A DNA stretch of 48,203 nucleotides from Hyphomonadaceae bacterium (GTDB taxonomy: Bacteria > Pseudomonadota > Alphaproteobacteria > Caulobacterales > Hyphomonadaceae). Location: positions 1 through 48,203 of the forward strand of contig JAUYPV010000027.1 in assembly GCA_030697555.1 (NCBI GenBank), read 5' to 3'. A program made the translations under genes and the position numbers. Of this stretch, positions 42,100 through 48,203 are shown piece by piece (position 1 is the first letter of the stretch; every line of letters begins with the position of its first letter). Below the pieces are notes generated by a model that saw only the letters and a program-made list of their open reading frames with translations, did no database searches and had not been told where the DNA came from.

Positions 42100-42606
42100 A
42101 TGGCCGAACAGCGGATCGAATACTCCGCGGACCCAAATGGAGCAGATAGGGCAACGGCTTACAGCCAGCTCGCTGCCGAAGTCGCGTCCGTCGTCGCGGG
42201 CGAGACCTCGCGCACGGCCCGCTATGCAACCGCCGTCTCGCTGCTGGTCCAGGCATTCGGCCCGCGCTTCTTCTGGTGCGGCTTCTACGAAGTAGATCCG
42301 CAGAAGCCCCAGGAACTCGTCGTCGGCCCGTACCAAGGCACGCTCGGCTGCCTGCGTATCGCGTTCGGAAAGGGCGTCTGCGGCGCCTGCGCTGCAAAGC
42401 GCGAGACCATCATCGTGCCGGACGTCCACCAATTCCCCGGCCATATCGCCTGCGATTCTCGATCGAACTCCGAGATCGTGACGCCGGTGTTCGACCAGGC
42501 AGGCAAACTCGTAGCCGTGCTCGATGTCGATTCGACCGAGTTCGCGTCGTTCGATGAAGCCGATGCACGCGGCCTCGAAGCCGTCTGCCGTGCAATGATG
42601 AGCTAG
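42100..42606 (+). CDS. msrC: Free methionine-(R)-sulfoxide reductase (GAF domain)
   Basis: The product is 168 aa, one GAF domain. It closely follows the fRMsr pattern: FFWCGFYEVD, ELVVGPYQGTLGCLRIAFGKGVCG (in parts), VPDVHQFPGHIACDS and SEIVTPVFD. Cysteines are at positions 84, 94 and 118, the positions of the three redox cysteines in E. coli fRMsr. The enzyme reduces free Met-R-sulfoxide. Its stop overlaps the convergent lipoprotein stop in CTAG. Confidence 0.92.
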   Translation: MAEQRIEYSADPNGADRATAYSQLAAEVASVVAGETSRTARYATAVSLLVQAFGPRFFWCGFYEVDPQKPQELVVGPYQGTLGCLRIAFGKGVCGACAAKRETIIVPDVHQFPGHIACDSRSNSEIVTPVFDQAGKLVAVLDVDSTEFASFDEADARGLEAVCRAMMS

Positions 42607-42965
42607 TTGATTGGCGTCGTTTTCTCGAAGCTGGTGACGCTCATCTCGCCCTGGAGCGGCTTGAACACCACGATCCGATAGGAGTTCTGCCCGCTCATCT
42701 TGATGGTGAACCGGTAGTTCATGCCCGCCACCACCTGCTGCTCGCGTGTTACATTTTCAACGAGGCTGCGCTGGGGCTCGCGGCGATAGATCTCGTCCAC
42801 CGCCATCTTCTCCGCCGCCATCACATCGGGATTAGCGAGATTGGCCGGCCCATAGCCGCCAACCACCGCCGGCGCTCCACTTCCCGCGGCCGCCGGATCA
42901 TTTGCCGGACTATTGGCGCAGCCAGCAGCCGCGAGCGCGAAAACGATAAAGGCAGAGCGAAGCAT
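42603..42965 (-). CDS. Cystatin-like lipoprotein
   Basis: The product is 120 aa from the ATG at 42965, behind GGGAGGA. A lipobox ends at Cys16 (ALAAAGC). The mature part has GGYGPANLANPDVM, matching the N-terminal GG of cystatins, and Q77-V-V-A-G81, the QxVxG cystatin loop, inside VENVTREQQVVAGMNYRF. This suggests a single cystatin domain, possibly an envelope inhibitor of cysteine proteases. The inhibitor role is inferred from the fold signature. The larger lipoprotein upstream is a further neighbour. Confidence 0.78.
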   Translation of the reverse strand: MLRSAFIVFALAAAGCANSPANDPAAAGSGAPAVVGGYGPANLANPDVMAAEKMAVDEIYRREPQRSLVENVTREQQVVAGMNYRFTIKMSGQNSYRIVVFKPLQGEMSVTSFEKTTPIN

Positions 42966-43042
42966 GGGCGTCCTCCCATTGATGCATGATGCTACGCCGC
43001 AAGCCGCGCCGGCGATACAGCCCCACACAGAACCGGCTGCGT

Positions 43043-43771
43043 TCAGTCAGCCTTCGCCCACGTCCCGTTCAGGCCTTTCCGATAGAAGGTGAAGCTCGCC
43101 GGATCCCACATCGGATCGTCCTGACCGACCATGTGGAAGAGCGCGTGCTTGTCACGGCCTTCCCAGTACTGGATGCCGTCCATCGTCACGCCATTGGGTC
43201 CGCATGCATCCCATGGTTCGTCCGGCGAGGCGGCCTGCAGCTCGGCTTCGAGCTCGGCGTTCGGGCCAAGCTCGAACACGCGCCCCGGCGCCTTCACGTT
43301 GTTGAGCGGGCTGGTCACGCACCGCGCACGCTGGTCCTCCGGCGCGGCCGCCAGTGTCTTCAGGGCTGCTTGTTCCGCCGTTTCGCCATCCGCCACGTCG
43401 AACACTTCCACGGCGAACACGGCCTGATCGTCCGGCACAGGCGCAAGCTTCGCCTTCACATAGTTGCCGACCCAGGAATAGACCGTCCTGTCCCACTGCT
43501 CGCCGGTGCAGTCCTGCGCACGGAACACCACCGCCTCTTCAGGTTTGGTCTGCAGCTCTTCCGTCCGCCACACGCATCCTTGCGCATGCGTCTCCAGGCT
43601 CGCATTCGTCATCAGGAAAAGCACGGGCTTGGCGTCGTTGCATACGCCGGTAATTGGCAGCTTGGTGCACACGCCGCCGCCCGCCGCAGCATCCGCGCCT
43701 TCGCCCGGCGCATCTGCCTGTCCGCACGCCGCCATTGCTGCCGCTGCAACCGCCGCCAGAACAATCCGCAT
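43043..43771 (-). CDS. Lipoprotein of unknown function
   Basis: The product is 242 aa from the ATG at 43771. A lipobox is present (AAAAMAAC). The mature protein has several cysteines and no recognised domain. It lies upstream of the cystatin-like gene on the same strand, 77 bp away, and downstream of the PhoPQ-related gene by 88 bp; the three may form a loose envelope gene set. GGAG is present near the start. Confidence 0.78.
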   Translation of the reverse strand: MRIVLAAVAAAAMAACGQADAPGEGADAAAGGGVCTKLPITGVCNDAKPVLFLMTNASLETHAQGCVWRTEELQTKPEEAVVFRAQDCTGEQWDRTVYSWVGNYVKAKLAPVPDDQAVFAVEVFDVADGETAEQAALKTLAAAPEDQRARCVTSPLNNVKAPGRVFELGPNAELEAELQAASPDEPWDACGPNGVTMDGIQYWEGRDKHALFHMVGQDDPMWDPASFTFYRKGLNGTWAKAD

Positions 43772-43859
43772 TTCCCGCTCCCGCGACTCGAAATCCGGGC
43801 CAGTTCTGCGCGAGCCGGCCCGGTTTCTCAAGCACCTGGATCAGGCTGTCGCAGCCCTA

Positions 43860-45386
43860 TCAGCCCTTTGGCTCTTTTCTGGGCTCGACCGGCTTATCGG
43901 CGTTGTGGACCGTATCCTTGTACTTCTCGGCCGCCGCTTCCCACTTGAAGGGCAGGACGTCCGGGACGATGGACACCTCGGTCGAAAAATTGAACGGCGC
44001 GGCCGCAAGGCCGCTGTCATAGGTCAACTCGACGAAGAAGGCGGTGAAGCCTTTCTCCGGCTTGGCGACCTGGCCGACATAGCTGCCGTCCGCCTGCGGC
44101 TGCAGCACGCTCGATTTGTAGACGTTGCCGATCAGTTCGACCCGGAAGTCGCGCGTGTCGCTATGCGCCTGCCACAGCTTCACTTCCTTCGGCTTGTCCG
44201 GCGTCGTAACGGTAAGCGACCCGTCCGCGCCCTTGGTCCAGGCATACTCGGGGCGTTTCCCGCTCGTGATCACCGAATTGTACCAGGCCAGCAGGCTGTC
44301 GATCGCGTCCGTGTCGGCGAGATTGTGCTTCGAATTCTCGACATAGCGGATGCGTTTTTCTTCTTTCACCTTGTCCCAGTAGAGGTGGGAGTTGTCGGGC
44401 AGGAAGAATTGGTCGCCCGAAGCGTTGATGATGAATTTCGGGATCGAGAGCCGCGCCCGCTCCAGATAGTTGTACGGGTCCTCGATCTTCAGCACGGCCG
44501 TGTAGTCGTCGGTGCCAATGCGGTGCGGGAAGAGGCCGTGCCGGACATAATCGCCCAGCGACGGCCCGAAGAAGCCATACGCCTCGAACTGGTGCCTCGT
44601 GATCTCCTGCGAGTTGAGGGCGTCGATCACCATCGGTGCGATGCCGATGACGCGCTCATCCGTCGCGCCGACCAGCCACGTCGTCCAGCCGCGCTTCGAT
44701 CCACCGGTGACGACATACTGCTTCACCGGTAGCTTGCCGCCTTCCTCGCTCGCCATGAACTCGGTTACCGCGTCCATCGCCTTGATGCCCGACTTCACCA
44801 TGGCCAGCCTCACCAGCCATTCATCGTCCTTGGTCAGGAAGTGCTGCACGCGCGTGTAGGCGATCAGGTCGTCCTCGAAGCGCGCCACATCCTTGGAGTC
44901 GGAGAAATGCAGCGGCTGGTTCGGCACCATGCCGAGATTGGCGACGATCGAGCCTGTCTCCTTGGCGATGCGCACGTCGCGGTCGGCCGCCTTGGTCGGC
45001 GCCGGATCGCCATTGTCGCCGCCGCCGATATAGAGCAGCGCCTTGTCGGACTTCACCTCGGTCGGCTTCACCACGGTCAGCCAGTGCGTCCACACCGTGC
45101 GGTCGACCTCTTCCGGCTTGCGCCAGGTCTGCGAGGTCAACTCCAGCACATAGGCGGTGTAGCCATCGCCGGGGATGGTCGAGTTGAGCTTCCAGCCATA
45201 CACGGCCTCGGGCTTGGCGATGTAGGCGTCGAGCGGCGTCTTCTCGTCCGGTTTCACCGAAAGGTCGGCCACAGCGGGCGCCGCGGATGAGGCCTCTACA
45301 GGCGCCGAAGGCTGACACGCCGCCAGGCCCAGGCCCAGGGCCGCGAGCGCTGCGACCAACGCAGCCGATTTCCTGAAATCGATCAT
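43860..45386 (-). CDS. PhoPQ-activated pathogenicity-related family lipoprotein (PqaA-like)
   Basis: The product is 508 aa. A lipobox (LGLAAC, Cys24) precedes an alpha/beta-hydrolase-like domain with the nucleophile elbow VTGGSKRGW (Ser230). TPLDAYIAKP, YIGGGDNG, WTTWLVGATDERV and FGPSLGDYVRHG are typical of the PhoPQ-activated pathogenicity-related family, named after Salmonella PqaA. The name comes from regulation there and does not show virulence here. Activity is unknown but the fold suggests a peptidase or esterase. GAGGGAGAG precedes the ATG. Confidence 0.93.
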   Translation of the reverse strand: MIDFRKSAALVAALAALGLGLAACQPSAPVEASSAAPAVADLSVKPDEKTPLDAYIAKPEAVYGWKLNSTIPGDGYTAYVLELTSQTWRKPEEVDRTVWTHWLTVVKPTEVKSDKALLYIGGGDNGDPAPTKAADRDVRIAKETGSIVANLGMVPNQPLHFSDSKDVARFEDDLIAYTRVQHFLTKDDEWLVRLAMVKSGIKAMDAVTEFMASEEGGKLPVKQYVVTGGSKRGWTTWLVGATDERVIGIAPMVIDALNSQEITRHQFEAYGFFGPSLGDYVRHGLFPHRIGTDDYTAVLKIEDPYNYLERARLSIPKFIINASGDQFFLPDNSHLYWDKVKEEKRIRYVENSKHNLADTDAIDSLLAWYNSVITSGKRPEYAWTKGADGSLTVTTPDKPKEVKLWQAHSDTRDFRVELIGNVYKSSVLQPQADGSYVGQVAKPEKGFTAFFVELTYDSGLAAAPFNFSTEVSIVPDVLPFKWEAAAEKYKDTVHNADKPVEPRKEPKG

Positions 45387-45456
45387 GGATCTCTCCCTCG
45401 AACCTCGGCGTCTTTGGTGCGCCTCGTGATACTGCAGAGTAGCCTAGATGCGACAA

Positions 45457-45490
45457 AGGCCGCGCGCCAGATTTGTCTGGTGCGCGGCCT
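45457..45490 (-). terminator. Strong terminator of the third MFS gene
   Basis: AGGCCGCGCGCCAGA pairs with TCTGGTGCGCGGCCT (one wobble) around a 4-nt loop, 33 nt past the MFS stop. On the reverse strand TTTGT follows. It isolates the MFS gene from the PhoPQ-related gene. Confidence 0.75.
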
Positions 45491-45522
45491 CTGCGTCAGC
45501 GTCAAAAATATCGTGAACCGTC

Positions 45523-47151
45523 TCAGGTCGCCTTGGCGCCAGCCTTTGAGAACGTGCGCGTCAGAGTCAGCCAGAGCAGCCAGACGCCCCAGACGGCGAA
45601 AACCGTCTGTGACAACGAGATAAACACGTCAAATACGATGTCGATCTGGTCTGCAAGCTCGACGCCGCCAAATTGTGCTAGGCGGCCGATGTCCACCACC
45701 GCGCCGGGAAAGCCCAGTTCCTGGAAGCGCAGGTAGAGGCCCGTAAGGCCAATAGCCGCGAGCACGATGCCTGCCCGGAAGCCGCCATCCCGCACGGGCT
45801 GGCCGGCCTTGATTTCGCGCCGGATGGCGGCCGCCTCGAGCAGGAGGAAGACAACGGCCACCCCGTAGAATGGCGTCATCCAGACCATGGCCGACTGCAA
45901 CCCGGCGGCGCTGGCCGCGGCCGCGTCCATGCCTGCGGCGACGTTTGCGGTCGCGTAGTTGGTGGACAAGGTCCCGACCAGCGTCGGCCCGCCGCCCAGC
46001 CCGATGATGTTGAGGATCATCAACAGGATCGCGCCCGACATGGTGCGCTGCGACGGCTTCACCGAATTCTGCACCAGCGCGAGGGCCGGAGCGAGATACA
46101 TGATGGTGAGGAACAGCGGCGCCAACAGGATCAGGATCGCGGTCTGCCAGGTTTCAGCGCCGACGTAGAAATACCAGAACGGCGCAGCAAGCCCCATGAC
46201 GATCGCGGGCATGAGCGCGTACCATACCCTCGACCGCTTCACGAGCCAGTCGGTCAGCGCGCCCGAGAACCAGGTGCCGAGGCCGATCCCGATACCGAGG
46301 GCCAGAGCGTAGTAGATCGACAGCTCTTCGCGGGTCATGCCGAGGACGCGCAGGAAGTAGGGCGCATTCCACACGAGAGAGGCGTATCCGACAAAGGCGC
46401 AGAAGCCGCACCCCAGAGCGGTCCATAGCAGCATGGGCCGGCTTACGAACTGCCAGACGGTCGTGAGGAAACCCTCCTTCACGGAGGCGTTCGCCTCCGC
46501 CTGTTCCCGGGTGACGGTGGCGGAATGATCCATCGCGCCGCGCTTGGGTTCGCGGACTATGAACAGCATCAGGACGGCCGCGATGGCGCCGGCGACGCCG
46601 ATGCCGATGAAGGCCGTGCGCCAGCCCCAGATGATGTCGATCTGCGCGCCGAAGGCCACGGCAAACGCCTGGCCCAACGGAACGCCGAGCGAGAACAGGG
46701 CGAGCGCAAGGCCGCGTTTCTCCGGCGGGAAATAGTCCGACAGGATCGAGTAGGAGGGCGGGGCGCCCGCCGCCTCACCGATACCGACGCCGGCCCGGGC
46801 TGCAAGCATCACGGGATAGGTCTGCGCCATGCCGCAGAGCGCAGTGAAGATGCTCCACAGGAAGGCGCCGGCGAACAGGATGTTGCGGCGGCTGGTGCGG
46901 TCGGCGAGGAAGCCGACGATCACGCCGAAGACGGTGTAGAACAGGGCGAAGTTGAACCCCGTCATGAAACCCATCTGCTTGTCGGTGAAGCCGGTGTCCT
47001 TCTTGATCGACTCGATCAGCGTCGACATCAGCTGCCGGTCCAGGAAGTTGAAGATGTAGATGAAGGCCAGCATCGCCAGCACAACCCACGCGTAGGGTTT
47101 CGTGCGATGAGCAGGCGCAACTCCGCTATCGGCTGCGGTTGCAGTGGACAT
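45523..47151 (-). CDS. MFS transporter, spinster-like subfamily (copy 3)
   Basis: The product is 542 aa from the ATG at 47151, behind GGGAGGAAACC. It shares the layout of copies 1 and 2: FIYIFNFLDRQLMSTLIESI, FLADRTSRRNILF, ARAGVGIGEAAGAPPSYSIL and an FIVREPKRG loop. It has about 12 membrane segments plus a C-terminal extension with about two further hydrophobic stretches (AGIVLAAIGLTGLYL and TVFAVWGVWLLWLTL). The substrate is unknown. It is divergent from ettA across 230 bp. Confidence 0.9.
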   Translation of the reverse strand: MSTATAADSGVAPAHRTKPYAWVVLAMLAFIYIFNFLDRQLMSTLIESIKKDTGFTDKQMGFMTGFNFALFYTVFGVIVGFLADRTSRRNILFAGAFLWSIFTALCGMAQTYPVMLAARAGVGIGEAAGAPPSYSILSDYFPPEKRGLALALFSLGVPLGQAFAVAFGAQIDIIWGWRTAFIGIGVAGAIAAVLMLFIVREPKRGAMDHSATVTREQAEANASVKEGFLTTVWQFVSRPMLLWTALGCGFCAFVGYASLVWNAPYFLRVLGMTREELSIYYALALGIGIGLGTWFSGALTDWLVKRSRVWYALMPAIVMGLAAPFWYFYVGAETWQTAILILLAPLFLTIMYLAPALALVQNSVKPSQRTMSGAILLMILNIIGLGGGPTLVGTLSTNYATANVAAGMDAAAASAAGLQSAMVWMTPFYGVAVVFLLLEAAAIRREIKAGQPVRDGGFRAGIVLAAIGLTGLYLRFQELGFPGAVVDIGRLAQFGGVELADQIDIVFDVFISLSQTVFAVWGVWLLWLTLTRTFSKAGAKAT

Positions 47152-47199
47152 GGTTTCCTCCCGACTCGACTTTATCGCCTCTGCGTGGGCGTCGTTGTT

Positions 47200-47230
47200 C
47201 ATGGGCCCGTCCCGAGCCCATGGCCGGGAC
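47200..47230. other. Overlapping short palindromes in the MFS-ettA gap
   Basis: CATGGGC pairs with GCCCATG and GTCCCG pairs with CGGGAC, interleaved. They lie in the divergent promoter region and could be an operator; the support is weak. Confidence 0.25.
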
Positions 47231-47381
47231 ATTTCCATAACGTAAGGTGTTTGGCGAGGCCGCTGTCGTTGTAGGCGAAATAGCCTTGCCGCAGGTGCGA
47301 GATCGCATCGCAGCGGCCTTGATCTGCCAGCCCTGACAGCGCATCTAGGCCGCGAAACCAGCTCCCCGCCCAGGAACACTC

Positions 47382-48203
47382 ATGGCCGCCACACACTATG
47401 TTTACCACCTCGACGGCCTGACCAAGATCTATCCGGGCGGGAAGAAAGTGTTCGAGAACATCCGGCTGCACTTCCTGCCGGACGCCAAGATCGGCATCGT
47501 CGGGGTCAACGGCTCGGGCAAGTCGACCCTGCTGCGCATCATGGCGGGCGAGGACCACGAGATCCTGGGCGAGGCTAAGCCGATGGATGGCCTCAAGATC
47601 GGCTACCTGCCGCAGGAGCCCAAGCTCGACCCCACCAAGACCGTGTTCGAGAACATCGCCGCGAAGTGTCCCGAGAAGATGATGGTGGACGAGTTCAACG
47701 CCATCTCCATGAAGCTCGGCGAGGAATACACCGACGAACTCATGGAGAAGATGACCAAGCTCCAGGAGGAGATCGACGCCGCCGGCGCCTGGGACATCGA
47801 CGCCAAGATCGAGATGGCGATGGAAGCGCTGCGCTGCCCGCCCGGCGACTCACCCGTGACAAACCTGTCCGGCGGCGAGATCCGCCGTACGGCCATCTGC
47901 GCTCTGCTGCTCTCCAAGCCCGACATGATCCTGATGGACGAACCGACCAACCACCTCGACGCTGAATCGGTAGCGTGGCTCCAGAACTATCTCTCCAACT
48001 TCCCGGGCTGCGTGATCCTGGTCACCCACGACCGTTACTTCCTCGACCAGATCACCACTTGGATCCTCGAGCTCGACCGCGGGCAGGGCATCCCCTACGA
48101 GGGGAACTACTCGGTGTGGCTGGAGAAGAAGGCCAAGCGCATCGCGCAGGAGTCCCGCGAGGAAGCCGGCCGCCAGAAATCCCTCAACCGCGAACTCGAA
48201 TGG
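47382..48203 (+). CDS. ettA: Energy-dependent translational throttle protein EttA, N-terminal part (runs off window)
   Basis: The first 274 codons are present and in frame to the edge. This ABC-F protein binds the ribosomal E site and gates the first elongation step according to ATP/ADP. HYVYHLDGLTKIYPGGKKV, Walker A GVNGSGKST, signature LSGGE and Walker B ILMDEPTNHLDAESV complete the first ABC domain. The EttA-specific arm and the start of the linker (KKAKRIAQESREEAGRQKSL) follow. AGGA precedes the ATG. The second ABC domain lies beyond the window. Confidence 0.96.
   Translation, partial: MAATHYVYHLDGLTKIYPGGKKVFENIRLHFLPDAKIGIVGVNGSGKSTLLRIMAGEDHEILGEAKPMDGLKIGYLPQEPKLDPTKTVFENIAAKCPEKMMVDEFNAISMKLGEEYTDELMEKMTKLQEEIDAAGAWDIDAKIEMAMEALRCPPGDSPVTNLSGGEIRRTAICALLLSKPDMILMDEPTNHLDAESVAWLQNYLSNFPGCVILVTHDRYFLDQITTWILELDRGQGIPYEGNYSVWLEKKAKRIAQESREEAGRQKSLNRELEW

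Overview
The window is GC-rich DNA of an alphaproteobacterium, probably a Caulobacterales, Hyphomonadales or Parvularculales relative. The main signs are a clear GcrA cell-cycle regulator with GANTC (CcrM-type) sites beside it, the gene order secA / parvulin lipoprotein / argJ, a DUF1178 gene next to grxC, and a complete Entner-Doudoroff set. No taxonomic search was possible, so the order-level placement is an inference. Most of the window is chromosomal housekeeping. The clearly mobile part is 4.6-7.1 kb.

Layout. 0-4.3 kb: the tail of an unknown gene, a small lipoprotein, a beta-lactamase-fold serine hydrolase, a large intergenic inverted repeat, a GMC flavoprotein oxidoreductase and dodecin. 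4.6-7.1 kb: an IS1595-family element with matched ends and an 8-bp target duplication. It carries a transposase and three passenger genes, one with a HEPN-type R-x4-H motif. 7.2-13.4 kb: an HTH protein, a triplet-repeat spacer, accA, an MFS exporter and secA. 13.6-16.8 kb: a likely operon of parvulin lipoprotein, argJ, mutT and a Flp pilin gene that overlaps mutT. 16.8-21.1 kb: a SAM methyltransferase, comF, grxC, DUF1178, map and radC. 21.2-25 kb: two tandem spinster-like MFS transporters and a DUF3916-like gene. 25-26.8 kb: gcrA, a 372-bp regulatory gap with six GANTC sites, and an ABC-2 permease. 26.9-35.3 kb: argD-argF, a membrane protein, hslO, metZ-apaG, a GST gene overlapping dcd, and a membrane-protein/Xre pair behind two copies of a perfect palindromic operator. 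35.3-41.1 kb: a reverse-strand zwf, pgl, alpha/beta-hydrolase, edd, eda cluster. 41.3 kb to the end: tRNA-Gly(CCC), a MarR regulator with a free-methionine-sulfoxide reductase, a cystatin-like lipoprotein, another lipoprotein, a PhoPQ-activated-pathogenicity-related protein, a third spinster-like MFS and the start of ettA.

How the genes work together. zwf, pgl, edd and eda take glucose-6-phosphate to pyruvate and glyceraldehyde-3-phosphate and yield NADPH. argJ, argD and argF cover the acetylated-ornithine and citrulline steps of arginine synthesis. Redox and protein-repair functions recur (grxC, hslO, a GST, fRMsr, mutT). Convergent genes are packed very tightly, with stop codons shared or nearly touching, so most convergent pairs have no intergenic room for a terminator.

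The most unusual items are the IS1595 element with its HEPN-like cargo and overlapping divergent start codons, the twin operator before the membrane/Xre pair, the GANTC cluster next to gcrA, and the mutT-Flp pilin coupling.
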